Of a DNA stretch of 64,000 bases, positions 22,301 to 32,883 are shown piece by piece. Position numbers and translations under genes: made by a program. Each line of letters opens with the position of its first letter. The first letter of the stretch is position 1. Origin of the DNA: Hoplostethus atlanticus (lineage: Eukaryota; Chordata; Actinopteri; Trachichthyiformes; Trachichthyidae); assembly GCA_034670405.1 (NCBI GenBank), contig JAXDDX010000144.1, positions 791,501-855,500 on the forward strand, written 5' to 3'. The notes beneath the pieces are model-generated. The model ran no database searches and was not told the origin of the DNA. It saw nothing but the letters and a program-made list of their open reading frames with translations.

Positions 22301-23047
22301 TAATTATGAAGTAAGCGTCAATATTTACACATGACAACTCTACTGAGATTGAAGGTGTTTCAAGATTTTCATTTAATTATGCACCTTTTAAAAGGAATTC
22401 TTCATTTTCCGACTAGTAGGTAACTGCAGAATTGTGCATTATACATACATTGTTCACCAAAAAAAAAACACACAACGGCGCTCTGGGACAAGGACTGCAT
22501 CACATGCTGCCTTCATGTACTGCTCGTAAAATTAAGGCATCGCTCATTAAAGTGCTTTTCGTTGGACATAATATTAAAATGGACCCTGTAACAAGACTAG
22601 AATTTTTAGTGGCGGTTCTGTTTTTTAAATTCAAGTGAATTGAACTGAATGACTAAAAATGACTCAGCTTTCAGTGATTAGAACAACAGACCAGAGGAGT
22701 AAATTGTCAGATTTATTTTAGGGTAGATTGCCCTTTTAATTGGTTGACTGTCTACCAGATTCCTAAGTGACAGTACATTCTGAGTGCTGCTGTGTGAGTG
22801 GTCCTTCAGTCAGTTACAGACACAGAGTTCACAACATGAAACTTTCTGCATATGATTTAATTTGCACAGAAATTAAGTTGTGGCCACCAGAGTATGCTGT
22901 TTGTCCAGATGAGCTGTGAGCCTCCACTGTAGTTTATAGAATAAAACAAAAATGTTAATTCTACTCAAACACATACCTATAAATAGTAAAATCAGAAAAT
23001 GATAATTTGGAGTGGTCTCTTAATTTTTTCCAGAGCTGTATATGGCA

Positions 23048-23081
23048 GGCTTGTTGGTCTAGGGGTATTATTCTTGCTTAG
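23048..23081 (+). pseudogene. 5' half of a tRNA-Pro gene
   Basis: GGCTTGTTGGTCTAGGGGTA then TTATTCTTGCTTAG matches the acceptor, D arm and 5' anticodon stem of tRNA-Pro. Similarity stops within the anticodon loop; the following bases (TCCTCCTTTTAACCCC) do not continue the tRNA. No 3' half was found nearby. Confidence 0.7.
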
Positions 23082-23371
23082 TCCTCCTTTTAACCCCTAC
23101 GGAGTCACAGAAGCCTTTTTTTACCAACAAGGTATCCAGCTGACGTTTTGTTTCTCACTCTGCCTTGCTTCAAAATAAAACCCTGTACAGTAAAGTAAAC
23201 CTTATAGAATGTATAGCAGTGTCCAAAATGTACTTTTTTGCCCACCTTCCAAGGGGTGGTACACAAAAACATTTATTGTCTTAATTTAATATGTGCTCAT
23301 TGACTTACACAATGGATCAAGTATACTTTAACTTGCAACAGCATACAAATCACAAGAGAGCATTTTGAAGC

Positions 23372-23372
<1 letters not shown>

Positions 23373-23425
<53 letters not shown>
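23373..23425. repeat. (AC)n microsatellite
   Basis: About 26 AC units. Confidence 0.97.
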
Positions 23426-23427
<2 letters not shown>

Positions 23428-23859
23428 TATTAATCAGCAAGTAAGGTTAGTTTACTATCCAGGCAGGAGAAACAGAAATTTAGACACTACCGCTTTGTGT
23501 AGAGCAGTTTAACAGACAGTCAATTTCACAGATGACCAGAGAAGCAGAACTGTTTTATCACTTTAAAATGGATAGTTGGTTAATTTATACCATGTGGGTG
23601 CAAAGGGTGCCAATAACCATGTGTCGTAGAAATTTGTCAAAGAAGTCCATTGCCATTGAAAGTTGTTTAAGCAGTGATCATGCACCATGGAGAGAAATCA
23701 GCATACGTCTCAAACAGCATTCAAGCATTGCTCTGACCCTCTAATAGCGCTTTAAGAGAGAGCAGGATCTTTATACCTTCAAGTTACACAAGTCCCTTTA
23801 GGTTTAGCTCTTGGAGTGTCAGGCCCCAAGGTCATCTCCCATATGTATGGTGTATTAGA

Positions 23860-24720
23860 AATTCAGTTATTGTATATCTATGCTTATTATATTCTTGTCC
23901 ATGATACTACCATGGTTTGCTACAGTTAAGAGACAGGAACCATAGGTTTTTTTTAATTGATTGACCATGGTATTATTATGGCTTACTATAATTCAAATAC
24001 AAAGCTGGTGCCACAACTGTGTAAGAAGGGTAAGGTCTTTCGTCATTCATTAATACACAGGATGTGATAATTCAGGGTTAAAATAAAAAAAAACATATTA
24101 ATCAACAGCTCAAAAGTAAGGCATATGGAATTTTTTATATTCAATATGTATACATCATACAGTATGTATGAATATTCAAAATGTACAAAATTGCTGCCTG
24201 TTCTGTATTTTATTGTTTGTAAATAGTCATAAAAGTAGTAAACAAAACACAATGTCCAATCATATACAGTACAAAGCATTCTCTGTTCACACTCCTGTTG
24301 CTGATTGAGAGAAAGTGTGTGCGCGCAAGTTTTGGAGTCTTGGTCATTTTGCTAGTTTTTCAGCCCCTTTAGCTCCGTCAGTAGCGCATGAGCCCCTTAG
24401 TCCCAGGATCGTGGCTTCGAGACCCACATAGGGCTAGCTATCACCTTTGTAAGTTGCTTAGGATAAAAGAGTCTGCTTAATGACTTTAGTGTAATGTAAT
24501 AAATGACCCTTTGTGAAACCAGCTGAATGTGAAATAAAACCATGGTAATGAGATAACCCTATGGTAAACTATGGAGCATAGTAGTAGTAACTATAGTAGG
24601 CGATACTATAGTAATACTGTAGAAAAAACATGGTTAAACCTTGGTATAACCATCAATGTTCTGTCCGCCAAAAAAACATAGTCTGCTTACCATGGTAAAA
24701 CCATCAAATCCCGGATGAGC
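23860..24720. repeat. Cluster of CCATGG-centred palindromic motifs
   Basis: ACCATGGT, AACCATGG, ACCATGGTAA and TACTATAGTA-type short palindromes recur about a dozen times, interrupted by the tRNA-derived SINE at 24362-24502. This looks like the body of a low-complexity DNA element, but no terminal repeats were found. Confidence 0.35.
24362..24502 (+). mobile_element. tRNA-derived SINE
   Basis: The head AGCCCCTTTAGCTCCGTCAG and GGATCGTGGCTTCGAGACCC carries box A and B-like sequence. The tail TTGTAAGTTGCTTAGGATAA then AAGAGTCTGCTTAATGAC is the widespread teleost SINE 3' motif, ending in a TGTAATGTAAT run. A reverse-oriented scrap of the same tail lies at about 47160-47210. Confidence 0.75.
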
Positions 24721-24789
24721 CCTTCCTTGTGCACTTGATACTTTTATTGCAACTCCACAAGAGAGTGATGCAACCGTAACATGTACATG

Positions 24790-25085
24790 TACACATTCAA
24801 TGGATTAAATGTTATCCTGCCCTTAGACAAGTATCATGGGAGGACATTTCTTTGCTGTAATGGGACAGGCTGCAGCATCAAGGCACTTGGAAATACTGCA
24901 AATGACGACATCGCCAACGCAAGGAGACCAAACATGGTGTTTTTAGTTGTGACCAGTTCAATTTTGGACTCATCTGTCCAGGGAACAGAAATCTTCAGGT
25001 TTGTCCAGGTCATCTTTGGAAAATTAAAGATGGAGAACTTGTGGACAAATGTGGACATCTTCACAATTTATAGTCACAAGACACC
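24790..25085 (-). mobile_element. Possible Tc1-like transposase remnant
   Basis: A minus-strand frame contains ISVPWTDESKIELVTTKNTMFGLL, reminiscent of the WTDESKFELFG box of Tc1 transposases. The rest is degraded. Confidence 0.35.
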
Positions 25086-25096
25086 CTACCATACTG

Positions 25097-25153
25097 ACCA
25101 GGATGGCTGAGTGGTTAAGGCGTTGGACGTAAGATTAAACCCCACTCCTGGTA
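25097..25153 (+). pseudogene. Deleted tRNA-Leu(UAA) copy
   Basis: Begins ACCAGGATGGCTGAGTGGTT and ends AACCCCACTCCTGGTA like the full copy at 25263, but lacks about 26 internal bases from the anticodon arm into the variable and T arms. Flanks are shared with the next copy, 166 bp downstream. Confidence 0.85.
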
Positions 25154-25262
25154 AGACATTGACTTGAATCTTCGTTCAACACACTCTTCCTATGCATAAC
25201 TTGAAGACCAATCAATCAATACACAAGCGGAATTTCTAGTAACAAGACACCTCAACATACTG

Positions 25263-25345
25263 ACCAGGATGGCCGAGTGGTTAAGGCGTTGGACTTAAGA
25301 TCCAATGGGCAAATGTCCTCGTGGGTTTGAACCCCACTCCTGGTA
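25263..25345 (+). tRNA. tRNA-Leu(UAA), 83 nt
   Basis: ACCAGGATGGCCGAGTGGTT (box A inside) is followed by the anticodon arm GGACTTAAGATCC, anticodon TAA, then a long variable arm, the T arm GTGGGTTTGAACCCCAC and CTCCTGGTA. Acceptor and T stems pair fully. The only oddity is the T loop TTTGAAC in place of TTCGAAC, which weakens box B. This is the best of three copies. Confidence 0.85.
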
Positions 25346-25387
25346 AGACATTGACACTTTAATCTTCGTTCAACAGACTCTTCCTAT

Positions 25388-26513
25388 TGTAGCCCCTTTG
25401 TCCCCCTATCACTGTAAGGACAGAGCCCTAGGTTCTTCAAACAACTAAGTACCTCTTTAACATAACTAAAAGTATTATTATTGGGTTCGCTATAACCTTC
25501 ACTGACTGCTCCAACTTTCACACAGATAGACCTAGAAACCTCTTAAATCATTAGTACTACAATAAACCGGTAAATGAGAGTAATGTGAAGATTTATTTGA
25601 GTTTAAATCAAATATCAATTCTCCAAATTGGTTTATATAAAGGAAAAAACTAACAACCAAATTCACATAAAAGAATGGATCAGCACGCCTTTAAACTTGG
25701 CACAGTAGATATAGCCTACATAATACAGTAACACACTTAGAGATTACAGATTTGAAACAGCACTTCACATAATATTATAGCACACTTATACACTATAAGG
25801 GCCCATATACTTTAATCTAAAGCCGGCATAAACAAAACAAAACCAAAGCCGTTGCTGGCCTGATGTCCACTTTATAAATCACAAGAGCAGTTCAAAGTCA
25901 CTCACGGCAGTGGGAAGTGAAGCCGCGCACGCACGAGAGGAGATGGAGGAAACTGCGTTAGCTTCCAGTGTCCAGAGGAGGTGTGGAGCAAAAATCCTGA
26001 TCGCTCACGCTGCTGTCCGTGTCCTAGGGAGGATCTTCTCATCCACAGGCGGCCTAGTTAGCCGAGCTCACTAGCAGAGTTCTCAGGGTGGATTAGTTAA
26101 CTGAGTTAGCTAACAGCGTTCCCTGTGAAACTAAGCTAACAGGCTAATAAGCTAGCCTCTACTCATAGCCCACCGATAACTTGCAAAACAACAAACGGTA
26201 AACTTCTCGCCGAAGTATCACCACATTTCCCAATACTTCTAGTGGGTTCACTGTAGATCACGCTGCTCATTAGTCCTCTCCACCTTTTTCTGGACCCGAG
26301 TCCTACCAGTACGCAACTCACTTCTTTTTCTCCCCCGTGACTCCTGACCTCTCTTCTTATTCGCCAAACATCTCACAGGCACGAACAAATAAAATAAAAC
26401 AGTAATATTAATATAAAAGCAGTAAAACAATAAACATGAGTAAAATTAGTATTCATTATAGCATTATAACCATGAATATAGGTAAACCATTCCTATTTTT
26501 TAACCGGGTTACA
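25388..26513. mobile_element. Probable solo LTR in the tRNA array, with 4-bp target duplication
   Basis: The 1,126-bp insert has ends TGTAGCCCC and GGGTTACA and is flanked by CTAT at 25384-25387 and 26514-26517. The neighbouring array unit (CTCTTCCTATGCATAAC near 25185) shows the empty site. TG...CA ends, a short target duplication and the absence of coding sequence fit a solo LTR of unknown family. A non-autonomous DNA element cannot be fully excluded. Confidence 0.6.
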
Positions 26514-26589
26514 CTATGCTCTTGCGTAACAAGAAGAAAAACAATCAATCAATAAACAAGCGGACTCCATTTGTGCCAAACATTGAATT

Positions 26590-27700
26590 ATCCATGGTAA
26601 TGACTTCAGACCTGTGGCACTGACCTCTGTCCTTTGAGAGGCTGGTCCTGCAGCACCTCAAGCCCCTAGTGGCATTCTCTATGAACTCCCTGCAGTTCAC
26701 ATACCAGGCACACCTTGGAGTCAGCACTGCCGTCATCTTCATGCTGCCTAAGGCGTACGCTCACCTGGAGAATCATGTTTTTTGACTTCTCCAGTGCATT
26801 CAACACCATCCAGCTACTCCTGCCTGCAGAGAAGCTTGCAGCCATGCAGGTAGACAACGCCATGGCACACTTGATTATGGACTACCTCACCGGCAGGCCA
26901 CAGTTTGTTTGTTTACAGAGCAGCTTGTCGGATATGCTGGTGAGCAACACGGATGTACCTCAGGGAACGGTACTGTCGCCATTCTTGTTCACCCTCTACA
27001 CCTTGGACTTCAGATTCAATTCTGGGTCTACTCATCTTCAGAAGTTCTCCGATGACTCATCCATCGTGGATTGCATCAATGAGGACAATGAGTACAGGAG
27101 TCTGGTGGAGAGGTTCGTCGGATGGTGTGACGACAACCACTTACAGCTCAATGTCAGTAAGACAAGAGAACTAGTGGTGGACTTCCATCGGAACAAGACT
27201 CGCCCACCGCCTGTAATCCTCCAGGGCAAGGAGGTGGAGATGGTGGAATCTGTGGAAGTTCCTGGGGGTGCACCTCAACAATACATTGGACTGGTCCCTC
27301 TACAGGAAAAGTCAGAGTAGACTGTACTTCCTGAGGATGCTCAGGTCATTCAATGTGCGCAACAGGCTGCTCTGCATGTTCCATCAGACAGTGGTGGCTA
27401 GTGCACTCTTCTTTGCTGTTGTATGTTGAGGAGGCGGCATCAAAGCAAAGGATGCCAACAGGATTAACAAACTGGTCAAGAAAGGTGGCTCAGTTGTGGG
27501 AGAGAGCCTGGACAGTCTGGAAGAGGTGGCTAAGGGGAGGATGAGGCATACAATCAGATACATCTTGGAGAGATGTATCTTCTATGAAGAGATGAGTGGG
27601 CTAAGAATCATCTCATCCAAACTAAGTGCATGAGGGGGCGCTTCAAGCACTCTTTTGTGCCAACAGCCATTGGGCTGCAATTTACCCTCAGGGACAATAA
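26590..27700 (+). mobile_element. L2/CR1-type LINE reverse-transcriptase fragment
   Basis: Plus-strand frame 26715-27320 contains FFDFSSAFNTIQ, GRPQFVCLQSSLSD, VPQGTVLSPFLFTLYTLDF, KFSDDSSIVDCI (in place of FADD) and LNVSKTRELVVDF. Further frames continue LRMLRSFNVRNRLLCMFHQTVVASALFFAVV and LVKKGGSVVGESLDSLEEVAKGRM. The reading frame is broken several times. A 5'-truncated relic. Confidence 0.8.
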
Positions 27701-27755
27701 GGAGCCATCTTATCCATCTTACGTCACAACGTCTGCCTGTTATCCATGGGTTATT

Positions 27756-27862
27756 CATGGGAATAAGAAAAATACACCACCAAACAAAATGGGCCCAGAA
27801 ATGCAAGGTATATCACCAATAGCTGTTTTTAACAGTGTTAAAGGGTGGATATTTCCATTGAG
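27756..27862 (+). repeat. Dispersed repeat, also at 58690-58810
   Basis: GGGCCCAGAAATGCAAGGTA then TATCACCAATAGCTG and AAAGGGTGGATATTTCC recurs as GGCCCAGAACTGCAAGGTAC and TCGCCAATAGCTGC at 58730-58810. A related piece lies near 29403-29520. Unclassified. Confidence 0.6.
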
Positions 27863-27867
27863 CTAGC

Positions 27868-28163
27868 AACATCCATCCATTTTACATACCTGCTTATTCC
27901 TATTCAGGGTCACAGGGGTTGCTGGAGCCTATCCCTGCATGCATTAGGCAGAAAGCAGAGAATCACCCTGGACAGGTCGCCACAGGGCAACCACATAGAC
28001 AGCCAACCACAATCATGCTCAGAGTCTCCAATTCATCTGACCTGCATGTTTTTGGACTGTAGGAAGAAAGTGGAGCACTTAGAGGAAACCCTCAGGAACT
28101 CCTCACACAGATTTGAACCCTTCTTGCTGTGAGGTGACAGTGCCGCTCTGCTATCAACGTGCT
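27868..28163 (+). repeat. Teleost dispersed repeat, plus orientation
   Basis: CATCCATCCATTTTACATAC, GGGTCACAGGGGTTGCTGGA, CCTGGACAGGTCGCCA and CTTGCTGTGAGGTGACAGTG in order. Same family as 400-640. It lies immediately upstream of the third tRNA-Leu unit. Confidence 0.75.
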
Positions 28164-28225
28164 AAAAAAAAACTTGTAAATGTGGATCTTCAGAATTTCT
28201 AGTAACAAGATACCTCAACACACTG

Positions 28226-28308
28226 ACCAGGATGGCCGAGTCGTTAAGGCGTTAGACTTAAGATCCAATGGGCGAATGTCCTTGTGCGTTCAAACCCCAC
28301 TCCTGGTA
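28226..28308 (+). pseudogene. tRNA-Leu(UAA)-like copy, probably a pseudogene
   Basis: Same 83-nt layout as 25263-25345, but D-loop GG is CG (GAGTCGTTAAGG) and the T stem has GTGCG against CCCAC. Flanking sequence on both sides is shared with the other two copies, so it belongs to the same array. Confidence 0.75.
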
Positions 28309-28434
28309 AGACATTGACACTTTAATCTTCGTTCAACACATTCTTCCTCTTCTCTTGCGTAACTTGAAGAACAGCAATCAATCAATAATCCAGCATTACC
28401 CCTCTCCTCCATTTGTGCCAATCATGGGATTTTA

Positions 28435-28670
28435 GCCGAAATCTTTCCAGATATTGACCCATCCTGCTCAAGATGTCATCAGGACACAGCTACTGTTCTG
28501 TATATGTTCTGGACTTATCTTCTCTGACATCCTACAGGGAGGTTATTTCACAGACAATAACGCAATCTCTGATACCATCCCCCCTGATCGTCACATAGCC
28601 CTGTTGGCATCATACCGATGGGGTGTAAGATCTCCAACTCAGGTCTTGTGGCCTTCTTAACCCTACTGGT
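28435..28670 (+). mobile_element. L1-type LINE ORF2 C-terminal fragment
   Basis: A plus-strand read-through gives AEIFPDIDPSCSRCHQDTAT and LYMFWTYL, matching the C-terminal Cys-rich segment of fish L1 ORF2 (xxSPxCxRCxxxxxxxxHMFWxC), then degraded sequence. Confidence 0.6.
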
Positions 28671-28956
28671 AAGACGCCACATTCTGCTGCTCTGGAAGTC
28701 TGACAATCCATCTTCACATTTAAGTTGGATTGCAGACGTTCTATACTGCTCAACCTGGCAACCTCTGTTACACTACATATGAAGACTTCACACTTTATCT
28801 CCATGATGCATGCATCAAGAGCAAGAGACACTTCTTTCTTATTTTTTCTTCACCTCATGCCTTTTCCCTTCTTTCTCCCACTTGCTCTCACTGTCTTTCT
28901 GTCATTGCATCACAAAATAGATCCACACAACATATCAGATGACAAACAGCCTGTTA

Positions 28957-31900
28957 TTTATTGAAGAGGAAATATTACTGTACATTTCTAATATTTTTAT
29001 GCCTCCAAAACAAGGAGAATACAGATAAATAAAGCCTTATTATTATACTTCATAAAAAATCAAAACAAAATCCATAGTCATCAATACCTTGGAAGTTCAA
29101 ATTTGTACATAAAACATATTTACACAGTTTGTTGCTTTACCCTTTTGAATTCTGGCTAGAATTAATTGGCAGCAGGGGTTCTGGGGGTTCATATGAGAAA
29201 AGATCATAACAGGTGCTCATTCAGAGGAAGACATGTGGATGAAAAAGTATTATAGTATGAAAAAGTATTATAGTACATTTTAAAAAGAACAATGCCACAC
29301 TAAAAGGGCCTCTTTTTTTTTCAAGAGTGAATGGTCCTGTTCTGAATACATTCTGACTACCTCACAAAAGCAGAGGAGCATTTCATCCAACGTTTGACAG
29401 TGTTAAAGGAAAAATCCATCCTTTTTCTTATTCTCGCAGATAACTGGCTAAACATAGACGACGTGATGTCACGTCAAGAGAACATCTAAAACATCAACGG
29501 TAAATGTCAGATTTTGGTGTCAGCCCCACAGAATCAAAGAGCAAGGGCTTCTTTATAGCTAGCTAGCCAGGACAGCTAGAATTAAAACCAGCACTACTCT
29601 TGACCCCGAGGACCGGATGTGAGGAACACTGTTCTAGACCCACAGTTTATTCAACAATCATAGAGGGAGAAATCCATCGTAGAAGAACAAGTTCCAATTT
29701 CACTGGATTTTTCCTTTAATGCTTCTACCAAGAACAGAGAGGAGCACCTCAGGTTTATAAGTCATAAACCCAAATTTACCAAACAATTGAAAGCACAGTC
29801 AAGTACATGTTATTACACCGTACACATTTAAAAAGAATACCAAGTATCTGTAGGGTTGTGTCAAGGGTGGGTAGGCTAATGCTTTTCAAGGAAAGATAAA
29901 AAATGCAGACAATATTTCCCAATTCGTATTTTTAAATTCAATAAATAAAATACTTATGGTAATATGGTAGTTACTGGGGTTTTCTGATTTATTTCACAAC
30001 AGTGCGATCTACTGGTCAATCATGGAAGGCTAAATTAGAATTAAGGCAAAGCTATTACACAATTCTCCTGTTTTGTGCAATCCACAATATATCAACAATA
30101 TAGCAATTATTTTGACAGATATTCCAGTTGTAATGAAAGGGTGATAGAAAAAAGTTACTTTTGTCATGTGGTTTCAAACACTAACTAGCTTTACAATTGC
30201 AAATGTTGTTTAACAGTTGTAAACAGAGAGATTTGTTGAAACAAAGTAGAAGGAGTTTGAGAATGTCTAAAAAGAGGAACTTTTATTAAGTACCAAAATG
30301 TTTGGCTTCTCTGTATTTTGGTACTTAAATACCTCCTCTGATAATAGAACTCATATATATATATATTTATATATATATATATATTGGCTTTCCAATAAAA
30401 TCTAAAAATGCCATTTGTTTGTACTCAAAATGAATAGTCTAAAAAGTGGGAGATATTTTTGGCATGAGAAGGCTGCCGTAGACAACCTCTTGATAAAATA
30501 ATGACTGTGCCATGTACTATCATTTGCCAAGTAGTTGCAGTTTCTATTTATGACCAATTGATGGAGCTGACAGTGAACAGACCTCAGTACTGCTACACAC
30601 AAACACAACAATTTTTTTGTTGATTCAAAGAAATTTTGTCTGAAAAGCTTTCTTTTCAATGTAAACAATGATTGTCTCTCATTTTAACACCGCCAGCAGA
30701 GAAGACTTCTTACAAATTTAATACAAAGTCTATGTACTTCGACCATCTATCTAAAGTGCTTGTTAAAACCAATTTAGTCTTGATCCTATTGCATTGCAGC
30801 GACTGAAAAACAGAAGTCAGTCGCATTGCAGTGATTGTCACACTGAATCATACACTACTGTAGTGACTAGGGGTACAACGATACCATTTTATTTAGTGCT
30901 GACTGATACAGAGTACCACTCCTATCCAGTGAATATTCTGGTAAATGTAGGCATACGGTAAGCCAGAAGTGTTGGGTAGAAAAACAACTAAAACACAGGG
31001 ATAATTATGTAATAGTGACAATAATTTTTCTATATTATGGAGATCTAACATCCTTCCGTGCATGCAGTTTCATTTCATCGGTCATAGTGACCGTCACAGA
31101 GGGGGTGCAGGTTACAGGAACAAACCCTATATTATTTACAATCATCCATGTTAAAAGTACCCTGGCTTAACTGTATAGTCAGTGGGCTGAATATTTTACA
31201 TTATTTCATGTTAACACCTATGAAATTGTGAGTGAAAAATAATTTGAAATATAGCCGGGTTGAAGCCCTAATATCTTTTTTTTGTAGCATATGAGCAACA
31301 AATTGTCTAATTTCTCAAAGTTATTTGAAATTATTTATCCATCAAATCTATCAGTTGTCTGCTAACCACAACATAGGGAGCTAAAAGTTTCCCTTCTCAT
31401 TCAATTAATACATTTTCCCTTGTGATGGTTATGCCACATAGAATTCATCTATATATTGACATTACTGTGAATGATGAAACACTAAAAGTGGCATGAATAT
31501 TGTTGCGATCATTGTAAATAAAGGCTGAAACATGTACTCCAGGTTTTGTAATGATTTGCAAACCTGTCCTTAGTTACAAGCCATAATGTGAAAGGCCGAA
31601 CCCAAGTGTACCTAGACCACATGTACCAAATCACAACAAAACTTCACATCTTAAATAATACTTGGCGCTACAGCTTTTGCGTGAAGAAACACATATTTTG
31701 TATACATGGCGACCCCTATTGGCCAATTTTAAAATACTTTTGAAGATATGTTTGGGGGCCTCTACTAACATATGTACCAGGTTTTGTGATGATTAGACAA
31801 ATGGTTGAGTTAGGGCGAATTTTGTTTTTTCAAATTCATCAGTTAATGAATTGGGCCCAATTATATTGTGTTGGTATATCTAGGTTGTGTACCAAACTTG

Positions 31901-32824
31901 ATGTTGATAGGTAAAAAAAATTAAAATCCTTAGGAAAAAAAAAAAGCTTTTTCAAAAATGCAAATTACCATAGTGGAAAATCGTGGACTTCAATAATTCA
32001 GCGTTTACTAACCATTACAAACATCACGCCAAATTGCATTTGCTCTGTCCCCATCTCCACACTAATGGTTTACATTATGTGTTCTTTGTCAACTTGACTA
32101 GTAAACCAAGAGCTAAAACCAATTTAAGAAAGAAAACATTGGTGTCCAATTGAATTTTGTTTTAATGCGAGTTAGCGGAAAAATCATACTTATGAGGAAG
32201 GTTCCTCAGCTTCATCAGCCTCAGCCTTCATCCCCCAAACTGAGTAAATATAGTCTCATCTTGGGACTCATTAAAACCTAGTAGCACGCATGGTGAGGTG
32301 GGGACACACCAGCAACATTGAAACAAGTTTGCATCACAAAAAATAGCCCACTGGATTATTATTGCTTAATTGTCAAGTCTTGAGGAGATTCGACTCAAAC
32401 CACCATGGGATCATCCTCACACCAGAAGGACAAGATTGAACACACATCCAAAAGGTCTTTTATCTCATCACGGTAGCTGGAAGAAATCAAAATCTCTCTT
32501 CCTTAGTCCTTGTGTATCTTTAATTGATCAAAAGTGAACAGACACCTCAAAAAAAAAAAAAAAAAGAGATTTTCAACTTCGCCCCCCACCAGCCTTGGAC
32601 ACATGGGTAATTTAGTCTCTTATCCTGACAACCAGGCTTATTAACACATATTACTGCTCTTGTCATATGTGGACCCACCAGAAGTAGGCTTGCCATCCAT
32701 TATGGCTCCCAGCCATAGTTTGAGACCTGCTCTCTGACAGAAAGGCTTGGAGAGTTTCCAGAGTCCAGACTGTCAATAAACTGGAAGGTTTGAAAGTCAA
32801 GACTGTCAACAGATGTCCGAGGCT
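28957..32824 (-). other. Probable AKAP13 3' untranslated region and downstream sequence
   Basis: No further coding exon was seen downstream of the AKAP13 stop. A minus-strand AATAAA at 28957-28962 is followed by unremarkable AT-rich sequence and would end a UTR of about 3.9 kb; several other AATAAA-like hexamers lie nearer the stop, so the true end is uncertain. The stretch contains an (AT)n run at 30353-30384 and two short pieces of dispersed repeats near 29403-29520 and 29565-29637. Nothing else was recognised. Confidence 0.3.
31020..32820. other. Non-coding AT-rich sequence downstream of the AKAP13 stop
   Basis: Short diverged duplications occur (ACCAGGTTTTGTGATGATT near 31779 and CCAGGTTTTGTAATGATT near 31541). 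No gene, tRNA or clear element border was seen. Confidence 0.4.
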
Positions 32825-32883
32825 TCAGCAGAAGAAGACGTTTCCATCGTTCTGAGGATCTGACACCACTGTGGCTTGGCCTT
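32825..32883 (-). CDS. akap13: AKAP13 terminal coding exon, protein ends ...NDGNVFFC
   Basis: A 59-bp coding segment preceded by TTTTCTCTGTAG. In the phase dictated by the previous exon it reads [19 protein letters not shown] followed by TGA. Mammalian AKAP13, as I recall it, ends with a similar acidic stretch and IFC just before the stop. The matching phase, the good pyrimidine tract and the shared aromatic-Cys terminus together support this tiny exon. The 3' untranslated region follows on its 3' side. Confidence 0.78.

Larger units (their letters stand above)
25065..28400 (+). repeat. tRNA-Leu(UAA) tandem unit array, split by insertions
   Basis: Each unit is a tRNA plus a shared spacer (AAGACATTGACACTTTAATC, TTCGTTCAACACACTCTTCC, CAATCAATCAATA, AATTTCTAGTAACAAGA). 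Units start near 25065, 25232 and 28192; the undeleted unit would be about 190 bp. The second unit's spacer holds the probable solo LTR (25388-26513), and an L2-like LINE fragment and other repeats follow it. Confidence 0.75.
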
